A stretch of 53,919 nucleotides of DNA from Firmicutes bacterium CAG:170 (GTDB taxonomy: Bacteria > Bacillota > Clostridia > Oscillospirales > Oscillospiraceae): positions 1-53,919 of the forward strand of contig FR887093.1 of NCBI GenBank assembly GCA_000436735.1, in the 5' to 3' direction. The position numbers and the translations under genes are program-made. Below the pieces are notes generated by a model. It was not told the origin of the DNA, searched no databases, and was given only the letters and a program-made list of their open reading frames with translations. Of the stretch, positions 15,176-20,949 are shown one piece after another; positions within the stretch are counted from its first letter, which is position 1, and every line of letters begins with the position of its first letter.

Positions 15176-15251
15176 GGCCGGGGTAAGGCTCCCGGCTCAC
15201 CTTTCGGGGTGTTTGAGTAGCGGGTCTGTGGAAGGGGCCGCTACTCTTTTT
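15176..15251 (+). ncRNA. candidate 75-nt small RNA opposite the leftward accessory operon
   Basis: Downstream of the promoter at 15141-15169 the RNA would fold into a GC-rich hairpin (arms GCCGGG at 15177-15182 and CCCGGC at 15191-15196, extended by GGTG/CACC). A terminator hairpin follows (GAGTAGCGG at 15215-15223 with CCGCTACTC at 15238-15246) and then TTTTT. The transcript is antisense to the leader between the 37-aa and 198-aa genes and could control their translation or mRNA stability. No known RNA family was recognised. Confidence 0.5.
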
Positions 15252-15253
15252 AT

Positions 15254-15367
15254 TTACTCATCCATGATGCGCTTGACGCTTTCGCGGAGTTCTTCGAGCG
15301 TTTCGCACTTCTCGATGAGTTCGAGGATCGCTTTCAGCAGCGCCTCGGTGACGTTCACGTCGTTCAT
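15254..15367 (-). CDS. 37-aa helical microprotein, first gene of the leftward operon
   Basis: The frame MNDVNVTEALLKAILELIEK continues as one acidic amphipathic helix and ends at a TAA 113 bases later. An AAAGGAGCGAGGTG ribosome site precedes the ATG. It is the first gene after the leftward promoter at 15415-15443, which supports it despite its size. The function is unknown; small helical proteins in this place can act as regulators of the neighbouring repressor. Confidence 0.6.
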   Translation of the reverse strand: MNDVNVTEALLKAILELIEKCETLEELRESVKRIMDE

Positions 15368-15414
15368 TCACCTCGCTCCTTTCAAAAAGCTGTTCGGCTT
15401 TGCCTTACATGCTT

Positions 15415-15443
15415 ATATTACACTAATTCGTGTCATTTGTCAA
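15415..15443 (-). promoter_or_regulatory. leftward promoter with operator in its spacer
   Basis: On the minus strand, TTGACA (15443-15438) and TAATAT (15420-15415) are 17 bp apart. The spacer contains the dyad ACAC-TAATTC-GTGT (15420-15433). It drives the accessory operon from the 37-aa gene down to the XRE repressor at 12.0 kb. Confidence 0.75.
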
Positions 15444-15484
15444 TATATAATTTACATTTTATCGTGAAATTTGCAAAAAAGTTT

Positions 15485-15513
15485 TTGACAATCGACACAG
15501 AATCGTGTATAGT
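15485..15513 (+). promoter_or_regulatory. rightward promoter of the 71-aa XRE gene with operator
   Basis: TTGACA (15485-15490) and TATAGT (15508-15513) are 17 bp apart. A second ACAC-AGAATC-GTGT dyad (15495-15508) covers the spacer and touches the -10 box, mirroring the one in the divergent leftward promoter. This arrangement fits repression of both promoters by one protein. Confidence 0.75.
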
Positions 15514-15532
15514 GATGACAGGAGGCGATAGT

Positions 15533-15748
15533 ATGGATATTTCAGTTGCAGAGAAGCTGCGCCTAATTATGAAACGGCAAAATATGACGATGGGCGAATT
15601 AGCCGAAGCGTCCGGGCAGACGCGCCAGAACCTGTCGAATAAGATGACTCGCGGCAACTTCACGGAAAAGGATATTGAGTCGCTGGCAAGCGCCCTGGGA
15701 TGCAGCGTGAAGATCAGCTTCATTTTGCCAGACGGAACAGAAATTTAG
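15533..15748 (+). CDS. small XRE-family regulator (71 aa)
   Basis: The helix-turn-helix spans about residues 7-45 (EKLRLIMKRQNMTMGELAEA, recognition helix around TRQNLSNKMTRGN), with a short beta end (VKISFILPDGTEI) often seen in small dimeric Cro-like proteins. It has a GGAGG site 8 bases before the ATG and its own strong promoter with an overlapping dyad, so autoregulation is likely. It stands alone on the plus strand between the leftward accessory operon and a bidirectional terminator. Confidence 0.85.
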   Translation: MDISVAEKLRLIMKRQNMTMGELAEASGQTRQNLSNKMTRGNFTEKDIESLASALGCSVKISFILPDGTEI

Positions 15749-15790
15749 GGAGGAACGCCATAGAGGTCTATACGATTCCCGCAAAAGGAG

Positions 15791-15823
15791 AAAGCCCGGA
15801 CGCATGGTAAGCGTCCGGGCTTT
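15791..15823. terminator. bidirectional terminator between convergent XRE genes
   Basis: A 13-bp perfect stem (AAAGCCCGGACGC with GCGTCCGGGCTTT) with loop ATGGTAA lies between the stops of the rightward 71-aa gene and the leftward 84-aa gene. Confidence 0.85.
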
Positions 15824-15833
15824 GGGGAGCAAG

Positions 15834-16088
15834 TCAGCGTTTGGTATGTAATTCAAAGCCGGTCCGTGTCCGTACCCGCGGCTCACTATTCGGTATGCGG
15901 ATAATCAGATCTTCGAGATCACAGTCCAGTGCTTCGCATATCAAATCCAGATGCTCAAGGTTGACACGCTCGGCGAATTCGTGGTAGTAGTCGTTGATGG
16001 TAGACGGACGTATTCCGGTTGCCCGAGCGAGATCAGCCTGCGTCCAGCGCCTTTCGCCGAGGCGCGTGGACAGTAAAATCCTAATCAT
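15834..16088 (-). CDS. small XRE-family regulator (84 aa)
   Basis: The pattern MIRILLSTRLGERRWTQADL followed by ARATGIRPSTINDYYHEFAE is a compact XRE helix-turn-helix like that of the YozG-type regulators. A LEHLDLICEALDCDLEDLI stretch (the usual fourth and fifth helices) follows. The second ATG is chosen because AAAGGAG is 8 bases away from it and only 2 from the first. Upstream lies a 25-bp dyad (16105-16129) and a palindrome overlapping a TATAAT box (16150-16171), so the gene is probably autoregulated. It lies directly downstream of the integrase gene. Confidence 0.85.
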   Translation of the reverse strand: MIRILLSTRLGERRWTQADLARATGIRPSTINDYYHEFAERVNLEHLDLICEALDCDLEDLIIRIPNSEPRVRTRTGFELHTKR

Positions 16089-16104
16089 AGCCATGCTCCT
16101 TTAC

Positions 16105-16129
16105 GAGAAAATATAACAAGTATTTTCTC
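16105..16129. promoter_or_regulatory. 25-bp dyad upstream of the 84-aa regulator
   Basis: Perfect 9-bp arms GAGAAAATA and TATTTTCTC flank the 7-bp centre TAACAAG. It lies in the leader of the 84-aa XRE gene, 17 bp from its start codon. It could be an operator or, since it also flanks the serine integrase gene, part of the attachment region. Confidence 0.5.
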
Positions 16130-16149
16130 ATTTTGCAGGAAGATGGTAG

Positions 16150-16171
16150 ATTATAACGAACTTCGTTATAA
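16150..16171 (-). promoter_or_regulatory. promoter -10 box overlapped by ATAACG-N5-CGTTAT palindrome
   Basis: A leftward TATAAT (16155-16150) overlaps a perfect palindrome (16151-16171, 10-bp arms around one central base) whose core ATAACGAACTTCGTTAT resembles the one upstream of the DGR template repeat. No good -35 is seen. It probably controls the 84-aa XRE gene. Confidence 0.55.
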
Positions 16172-16206
16172 AAAGAGGCAGACGCATCAAACGTCTGCCT
16201 CTTTTT
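16170..16206 (-). terminator. intrinsic terminator overlapping the integrase 3' end
   Basis: A 15-bp perfect stem (arms 16170-16184 and 16192-16206, AAAAAGAGGCAGACG pairing with its complement) with a 7-base loop. The last codons of the integrase are part of the hairpin. On the minus strand the stem ends in a T-run, so it terminates the integrase transcript. Confidence 0.85.
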
Positions 16207-17833
16207 TGCTGCATGGCAACGGACAAAGAAATACGAACCCAAATGCGGTGATGCGGATTTCTCCGTCGCCGTATTGCGTTCGTATAACTCTCTTATGGTG
16301 GAGCTCAAGAGAGTCTGTACGAACGTCCGAGGCATTACTTTCGTTTTCTGCTTTGCTCGTCAATTCTTCCAGCGAATATGAGAATTTGTGTTTGCCGGGC
16401 GTATGGTAGTAGTCGATCTGAATGCGGTCATCCCAAAGCGTCACCGATTTTACGAACGTGTCGATCAGCTTCTTTTGGTGCTCCTTGCTTCCGACGTTTC
16501 CCTCGCGCATCTGCTCCAGCGAGAAAACAACTCGTTCGCGTTCTATCGGCTGTGACGCTGCCTTTGCTATGGACAATGAACGCTCCAGATCGTGTATCGT
16601 TCCCTCGACTTCAAGCAGCCGGGCCTTGGTCGTTTCCGTGATGATTCCCTGTTCGATTGCCGCCATGATATTCTTCGCAACCTTGCGATTATCAGCCAGA
16701 TCGCGTTCGAGCTGAGCAACGCCCGATTCCCTCCGTGCCATGGCCTGAAAGCTCATGGTGCTGTCTGCAATCCACTCGATTGTATCGTCCTGCAAGATGT
16801 AATCCTGCGTCAGACGCGCGATCAACTTTTCAATGAAGTCGCGGCGCACGTTCTTCTTCTCACATCGGCCCTCTGCGTGACGCTTCTGGCATTGGTAGTA
16901 ATTATGCACGGTTCCGTTCTCCCCGGTGCCAGATACACCGATCATGTAGGAGCCGCAATAGCCGCAGAACAGCTTCCCTGTAAGCAGATATTCTCCGTTT
17001 GCCGACCGCCGCCCGGCGGTCTTTTTCTTGTTCGTAAGCTTTTCCTGCACGGCCTCGAAGACCTCCTTATCCAGAATCGGCGGGATTCCATCTTCAACAA
17101 CAACACCTGAATGGCGGTAAACGCCGATGTAGTTATCGTTTTTCAGTAGGATATGAAAGCTGTTCTTATTCCAGTCGCGCCCCAGCTTCGTCCGTATTCC
17201 GCGCTGGTTGAGCGAACGCGCGATCTCTGCAAGCGGAATGTCTTTAAGAACGCTGTCATAAATCTCTCTGACAACAGCAGCTTCATCAGCGGCGATGGCA
17301 TACTTCCCATCCTCGCCCTTAACATAGCCGAGCGGGAGCATTCCGTTCACCTTGCACTCTATAGCATTATCCACCATCCCGCGCTTGATGTCCTCGCCCA
17401 TGTTTTCGGAATAGAACTGGTTGACATTCATCATCGTCCGCAGCGCAAAGCGACCTGCGGCGGTGTTGCCAAATTCCTCTTTGGCATATAAGGTCTTGAT
17501 TCCGAACGAATCCAGCTTCGCTTCATACTGCAAAGCGTTCAGCATATTGCGGGCAATACGGTTGCTTTTGTACGCGACAACGATCTGGAAGTGCCGTTTC
17601 TCCGCATCGCGCATCATGCGCTGGAAGTTCGGACGTCGGTCAGAGCGACCGGACACTGCCTTGTCTGCATAAATGCCGATGATTCTGATTCCGTTCTTTT
17701 CGGCAAACTCCGTGCATTCAGCGATCTGCTGCTCAATGCTTTCTTCTTTCTGGTTGTGCGAAGAATAGCGGGCGTAAATCACGCCGATCTGTTCAGCGGG
17801 CGCGTATTCAATTTTCTTCGCTGAACGTGCCAT
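16187..17833 (-). CDS. large serine recombinase (phage integrase)
   Basis: This 548-aa site-specific recombinase integrates and excises the phage. The N-terminal resolvase domain has the YARYSSHNQ motif with nucleophile Ser24 and the conserved SGRSDRRPNFQRMM and YKSNRIARN arginine motifs (about 61-95). A recombinase domain follows at about 165-275. A zinc ribbon (Cys290, Cys293, Cys315, Cys324) and a long coiled coil at about 370-430 are typical of large serine integrases that act without directionality clues from host factors. The last 50 residues are unusual, rich in His, Arg and aromatic residues, and run into the terminator. No attachment site could be fixed from the window. Confidence 0.95.
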   Translation of the reverse strand: MARSAKKIEYAPAEQIGVIYARYSSHNQKEESIEQQIAECTEFAEKNGIRIIGIYADKAVSGRSDRRPNFQRMMRDAEKRHFQIVVAYKSNRIARNMLNALQYEAKLDSFGIKTLYAKEEFGNTAAGRFALRTMMNVNQFYSENMGEDIKRGMVDNAIECKVNGMLPLGYVKGEDGKYAIAADEAAVVREIYDSVLKDIPLAEIARSLNQRGIRTKLGRDWNKNSFHILLKNDNYIGVYRHSGVVVEDGIPPILDKEVFEAVQEKLTNKKKTAGRRSANGEYLLTGKLFCGYCGSYMIGVSGTGENGTVHNYYQCQKRHAEGRCEKKNVRRDFIEKLIARLTQDYILQDDTIEWIADSTMSFQAMARRESGVAQLERDLADNRKVAKNIMAAIEQGIITETTKARLLEVEGTIHDLERSLSIAKAASQPIERERVVFSLEQMREGNVGSKEHQKKLIDTFVKSVTLWDDRIQIDYYHTPGKHKFSYSLEELTSKAENESNASDVRTDSLELHHKRVIRTQYGDGEIRITAFGFVFLCPLPCSKKEADV

Positions 17834-17857
17834 AGTTCCTTACCTCAAAGATCAAAT

Positions 17858-18541
17858 TCAACTGTATGACTTTGCTTTTTCTGCAAGCCATTCTACGACA
17901 TAACCGTATAACGGCTCTGGAATAGTTTCAGCCGATGGAAGTTCATCTGGCAACTCAAAATCGTACATCCCGGTATTCTCTTTGTGAAGGTTTCCGACGG
18001 TTCCGTCTTCCCTCTTGTATTCATAAGTATCTTCCTGTGCGAGTGATGCTGAAACAGTAACTTTCCCATTGGCGAACGAATGGCGGCATTTGTCAAGTGG
18101 ACTGGACATGAAAACGAAAGAGATTGTTTTGCCGGAACTGAGCGATCCAAGGCGATATGCAGCATCAAAATCATACTCGTTCTTTTCGCTGGTAATATAC
18201 GCACTTACCGATAGATCTTCTTCTCGCAACCAATGAAACCCCGCATCGTCAAGTTCAGACGCATCAATATCAATGACAACATAAAGCGTATAGGCGTAAT
18301 TGCTTGTCTGCACTTCGTATGCGGAAACATCTTTTATAAAAACGTTACTCCCGTTGTATGAAATTGCAAATGGAAGACTCCCGGCGAACTCGGTGTCCCC
18401 CATCTCAGAGGTCGAATAAAAGTTCCCCGCTTCATTTAAGCCGCTCTCTATCGTAGATCCACTTCTCGCTCCGCTGCACCCTGTGCAAAATACGATAATT
18501 GCCAGAACAAAAGCAAAAGACGCCACCGTTCTCATCTTCAT
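17858..18541 (-). CDS. predicted lipoprotein in the lysogeny region
   Basis: This 227-aa protein has a basic N-terminus, a hydrophobic signal segment and a lipobox ending in FCTGC, with Cys22 as the predicted lipidated residue, then a Ser/Gly-rich linker. The mature part is beta-rich and acidic with no family I recognise. The ATG at 18541 is preferred because the AAGGAGG site is 8 bases away, against 2 for the upstream ATG at 18547. It sits just upstream of the integrase on the same strand, a common place for lysogenic conversion genes. A superinfection-exclusion lipoprotein is a reasonable guess, as known from some streptococcal phages. Confidence 0.75.
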   Translation of the reverse strand: MKMRTVASFAFVLAIIVFCTGCSGARSGSTIESGLNEAGNFYSTSEMGDTEFAGSLPFAISYNGSNVFIKDVSAYEVQTSNYAYTLYVVIDIDASELDDAGFHWLREEDLSVSAYITSEKNEYDFDAAYRLGSLSSGKTISFVFMSSPLDKCRHSFANGKVTVSASLAQEDTYEYKREDGTVGNLHKENTGMYDFELPDELPSAETIPEPLYGYVVEWLAEKAKSYS

Positions 18542-18591
18542 CTTCATTTCCTCCTTGTCGAAATAACGAGATTGTTATATTCTCTCGAAAT

Positions 18592-18620
18592 AGACCAATT
18601 ACCTATTTTTGTGCTATAAT
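18592..18620 (+). promoter_or_regulatory. promoter of the 53-aa gene (extended -10)
   Basis: TGCTATAAT (TATAAT at 18615-18620) forms an extended -10 element; the -35 TAGACC at 18592-18597 is weak and 17 bp away. A partial dyad ATAAC-N6-GTTAT lies at 18563-18578 between this promoter and the divergent lipoprotein gene. Confidence 0.55.
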
Positions 18621-18661
18621 CAAAAATGCGCCGGCAGCCAAAAAGAAAAGGAGATACTGCA

Positions 18662-18823
18662 ATGTCGAGCAAGGAACTGTTGGCCGTACTATGCCTGTTG
18701 GGAAAGATGTCCGATACCGCAAAAAAGGAATGTCTTACGTTTCTTCGCTTGCTGCGAGAAACCGAAGAAACGAAATTGCTTGCTGCTTCTTCGCATCAGA
18801 CAAACCAGCCAGAAGTGAAATGA
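18662..18823 (+). CDS. 53-aa protein resembling the C-terminal tail of the convergent repressor
   Basis: The frame starts at an ATG 8 bases after AAAGGAG and follows an extended -10 promoter. Its residues LLGKMSDTAKKECLTFLRLL followed by ETEET resemble the end of the 125-aa XRE repressor encoded on the opposite strand (LLAGLSDAKKQQAISFLRFL followed by AASEET). The two genes converge and overlap by 89 bp. The similarity in FLR and EET is partly forced by a DNA inverted repeat (GTTTCTTCG/CGAAGAAAC), but the LSDxxKK part is not. It may act as a partner or antirepressor by mimicking the oligomerisation tail. There is no HTH. Confidence 0.5.
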   Translation: MSSKELLAVLCLLGKMSDTAKKECLTFLRLLRETEETKLLAASSHQTNQPEVK

Positions 18824-19112
18824 TCTCCATATCGACCGATGCCAGCCCGTCCTCTTCACTGAGGGCGGGCGTTTTTACGTCCACATCCATATCATCAACA
18901 AGCGTAAACAGTTCGTTCAGCGTTGTGTGCATCCCCGCAGCCAGCTTATTCAGCGCCTGAAGCGTTGGCGTGATCTTCGCGCCGGTACTCGGGTTAATCC
19001 CCTTTTCAAGCATACTGATATATCCATTTGAAAGGCCGCATTGCAGCGCAAATTGGCGCTGAGAAAGTCCATTGTCTGCCCTGTATTTAATTACAAGATC
19101 CTTGAGCGTCAT
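18735..19112 (-). CDS. XRE-family repressor of the second switch (125 aa)
   Basis: The helix-turn-helix covers about residues 4-60: KYRADNGLSQRQFALQCGLS, recognition helix around NGYISMLEKGINPSTG, and a PTLQALNKLAAGMHTTLNEL segment typical of C1/Xre repressors. The C-terminal tail (LLAGLSDAKKQQAISFLRFL) is a short helix likely to mediate oligomerisation; there is no LexA-type peptidase domain, so inactivation must occur by another route. A CGGAGGC site precedes the ATG. A strong leftward promoter is at 19142-19170. It is the likely CI-like lysogeny repressor facing the early operon. Confidence 0.88.
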   Translation of the reverse strand: MTLKDLVIKYRADNGLSQRQFALQCGLSNGYISMLEKGINPSTGAKITPTLQALNKLAAGMHTTLNELFTLVDDMDVDVKTPALSEEDGLASVDMEIISLLAGLSDAKKQQAISFLRFLAASEET

Positions 19113-19141
19113 GGTAGTGCCTCCGATGTTTTGTTAAAAAT

Positions 19142-19170
19142 ATTATACATTCGGCAATCAGCATCGTCAA
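19142..19170 (-). promoter_or_regulatory. leftward promoter of the 125-aa repressor
   Basis: On the minus strand TTGACG (19170-19165) and TATAAT (19147-19142) are 17 bp apart, 30 bp upstream of the repressor start codon. Confidence 0.8.
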
Positions 19171-19187
19171 GACGTCCGTAAAATTTT

Positions 19188-19205
19188 TTGAACATTTTTG
19201 TTCAA
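19188..19205. promoter_or_regulatory. operator-like palindrome in the second switch
   Basis: TTGAACA-TTTT-TGTTCAA is a perfect dyad lying between the leftward repressor promoter and the rightward early promoter, next to the -35 box of the latter. Confidence 0.6.
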
Positions 19206-19257
19206 TTTGCTTGACAGCCGTGGAATAACGTGGTAATGTGTTCGTGTCAAGCAAATT
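19204..19257. repeat. 13-bp inverted repeat around the early rightward promoter
   Basis: AATTTGCTTGACA (19204-19216) and TGTCAAGCAAATT (19245-19257) are perfect inverted copies 28 bp apart. The first contains the -35 box and the second lies just beyond the -10 box, so a protein bound at both would enclose the promoter. Operator pair for the 125-aa or 66-aa regulator is the likeliest meaning. Confidence 0.7.
19211..19239 (+). promoter_or_regulatory. rightward early promoter
   Basis: TTGACA (19211-19216) and TAATGT (19234-19239) are 17 bp apart. It heads the early operon starting with the 66-aa Cro-like gene and runs divergent to the repressor promoter. Confidence 0.7.
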
Positions 19258-19287
19258 AAACACCTTGGCAGAAAGGAGGAACGCCCC

Positions 19288-19488
19288 GTGGGATACCGCA
19301 TCAAGGAAGTCCGTGAAGAAAAGCGCATGACGCAGGAAGAACTTGCAGCAAAAAGCGGCATCAGCCGCACAACGATCTCTGGTTTGGAGAACGGAACAGC
19401 TCGCTCCGCTTCGACAAAGACGTTGCTGAAAATTGCTGCTGCGCTTGAAACGACCGTGGACTGTATTTTTTTTGCCGATAGTGTTTAA
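19288..19488 (+). CDS. Cro-like XRE regulator (66 aa)
   Basis: This compact helix-turn-helix protein (REEKRMTQEELAAKSGISRT, recognition helix TTISGLENGTARS, then KTLLKIAAALETTVDCIFF) is typical of single-domain XRE regulators. It starts at GTG after an AAAGGAGG site with 9-base spacing and is the first gene of the early rightward operon, opposite the 125-aa repressor, i.e. the position of cro. A palindrome GTGTTTAA-TCAG-TTAAACAC covers its stop codon (19481-19500). Confidence 0.88.
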   Translation: MGYRIKEVREEKRMTQEELAAKSGISRTTISGLENGTARSASTKTLLKIAAALETTVDCIFFADSV

Positions 19489-19500
19489 TCAGTTAAACAC
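19481..19500. promoter_or_regulatory. palindrome at the end of the Cro-like gene
   Basis: Perfect 8-bp arms GTGTTTAA and TTAAACAC with a 4-base centre TCAG. A half-copy TTAAACAC occurs at 19256-19263 near the early promoter. It may be a distal operator or a short mRNA hairpin. Confidence 0.5.
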
Positions 19501-19523
19501 TCAATGAGAAAGGGGGACAGAAC

Positions 19524-19721
19524 TTGCCGCCGACCATCAATGTCGATTCCATTCCAGAGTTCCAGAGGAACGCGCTGGCAGATATGGCGCTCGATCTCAC
19601 CCGAGCCTGCTTTGAGATTCCCGGCATGGAAGAACGCTACCAGCAATGGCTCATCGGTTATCGGGAACGGAAACGACAACGCGCCGCTGGGAAAGGAGAT
19701 GAAGCCACCAAGAAAAAGTAA
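19524..19721 (+). CDS. small conserved phage protein
   Basis: This 65-aa protein has the pattern PPTINVDSIPEFQRNALADMA followed by TRACFEIPGMEERYQQWL, familiar to me from small hypothetical proteins that follow Cro-like genes in Clostridial phages. It starts at TTG after an AAGGGGG site. One helical domain with a basic, Lys-rich tail; possibly nucleic-acid binding. The next 100 bases (19722-19822) contain no gene that I can support. Confidence 0.6.
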   Translation: MPPTINVDSIPEFQRNALADMALDLTRACFEIPGMEERYQQWLIGYRERKRQRAAGKGDEATKKK

Positions 19722-19822
19722 GGGGCCGCTCCGCTGGCACGGAAACGACCCCAGGCACAAATACCCATCTCGATCATAACAGCAGAAAATCGCGCAGTCA
19801 AGCGCGGAATGGAGGTATCGAA

Positions 19823-20221
19823 ATGCCGAACAGCCTGAAAGAGCTGCGGCTGAAAAAACAGATTCCAGCAAAAGAAATGGTTGCCCTTGTGCAGACCATC
19901 TACCCCAAGTACGACATGACGAGCCAGAGTAAATGCGAGAACACGGACGCATACGGGATCTGCTTGCCACAGAAAGCGATGAAAGCACTCTATGCCAAGT
20001 ATGACCCGGATGGCAATGTCCGCAAGCATCTTCGCACCGCTGACCAGCACCGTCTCAAGGACAGGCTGCACGGCAGAATCACCGCCGAAGAAGCCGCCCA
20101 GCTTCAGCGGCAGCTTGCAGCCGATGGCTACGATACGGTTCAGGACTGGCTGACAGATGTCGTGCGCGGATATATCCATAAAGATGAAGCGTCAATGATT
20201 TGTTCAAAAAGAAAGGAATGA
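19823..20221 (+). CDS. phage early regulatory-type protein (132 aa)
   Basis: The N-terminal half (LKELRLKKQIPAKEMVALVQ then YPKYDMTSQSKCENTDAYGI) looks like a modified helix-turn-helix of a type common in early operons of gut Firmicute phages. The C-terminal half contains a RLHGRITAEEAAQLQRQLAA and DTVQDWLTDVVRGYI pattern seen in small ribbon-helix-helix-like proteins. It likely binds DNA. A GGAGGTAT site precedes the ATG. Exact role unknown. Confidence 0.65.
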   Translation: MPNSLKELRLKKQIPAKEMVALVQTIYPKYDMTSQSKCENTDAYGICLPQKAMKALYAKYDPDGNVRKHLRTADQHRLKDRLHGRITAEEAAQLQRQLAADGYDTVQDWLTDVVRGYIHKDEASMICSKRKE

Positions 20222-20225
20222 TTTT

Positions 20226-20414
20226 ATGGCAAATGAAGCAATTCGAGAAAAAGCAAAGGAATCCGGCGTCAGGCTCTGGGAAGTCGCAGAGTGTATCGGT
20301 ATCGCTGATTCAACATTTTGCCGCCAGATGCGGCGTGAGTTGCCAGAGGCTCGGCAGCAGCTCATTCTTCGGGCGATTGATGAGCTTGCAGGGAGGAAAG
20401 GAGAACCTGAATGA
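20226..20414 (+). CDS. small HTH protein (62 aa)
   Basis: The pattern IREKAKESGVRLWEVAECIG followed by IADSTFCRQMRRELPEARQQ is a small XRE-like helix-turn-helix family frequent in early operons of Clostridial phages, usually ending with a DELA-type helix as here. An AAAGGAATG ribosome site precedes the ATG. Likely DNA-binding; target unknown. Confidence 0.75.
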   Translation: MANEAIREKAKESGVRLWEVAECIGIADSTFCRQMRRELPEARQQLILRAIDELAGRKGEPE

Positions 20415-20713
20415 ATAAATACTACTTCACCTACGGCACGGATGGACAGCCGTTCGTAGGCGGCTGGACAGAGGTTGAAGCACCAACCGTCAATCTGGCT
20501 TGCGCGGCGTTCCGCGCTGTCCACCCCGACAAGGAGCCCGGCATTCTGAATTGCAGCAGCGCATACACCGAAGAATCGTTTCTGGGAAGCTGCATGGCGG
20601 GTCCTGACGGAAACTTCCGTAAGTTCTGCCATGAGCGTATCAGCTTCACGGTCGAGCCATGTGACCCGGATGAGCCGGTTGATTTTGAAAATTTGAAAGG
20701 AGAATCTACATGA
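20411..20713 (+). CDS. hypothetical early protein (100 aa)
   Basis: This protein begins with a beta-strand pair (YYFTYGTDGQPFVGGWTEVEA) and holds a conserved FRAVHPDKEPGILNCSSAYT segment. I know this as a recurrent small phage protein of gut Firmicutes without function. ATG overlaps the previous stop and AAAGGAG precedes it. Confidence 0.65.
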   Translation: MNKYYFTYGTDGQPFVGGWTEVEAPTVNLACAAFRAVHPDKEPGILNCSSAYTEESFLGSCMAGPDGNFRKFCHERISFTVEPCDPDEPVDFENLKGEST

Positions 20714-20949
20714 TCGTAAATGTCTACTATCGCGACGAAGAAACCGGCAGCGTCCGCGCCGGACGCCCATACAGCTACCGCTGCAGCATTCCGAACGCCT
20801 CCGTTGGAATGGAGGTTATCGCCCCCACAGCCAAACGCGAAGCACGCGCTGTGATCTGCGAGATCAACGTGCCGGAAAGCCGCATCGACGAGCGGATCTT
20901 GCCGCTCCTGAAAGAAATCACGCAGGAGGCGCCAACCGATGGAAAATAA
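20710..20949 (+). CDS. hypothetical early protein (79 aa)
   Basis: This 79-aa protein, predicted mostly beta with a C-terminal helix, has no family I recognise. It starts at an ATG overlapping the previous stop by 4 bases and has a GGAGAATC site. It overlaps the DUF1351 gene by 11 bases, so it is part of the same translational unit. Confidence 0.6.
   Translation: MIVNVYYRDEETGSVRAGRPYSYRCSIPNASVGMEVIAPTAKREARAVICEINVPESRIDERILPLLKEITQEAPTDGK

Noticed and set aside
16089..16186. Attachment site attP next to the serine integrase
   Set aside because: The dyads here fit operators and a terminator better, and no attB or prophage junction is available to prove a core.
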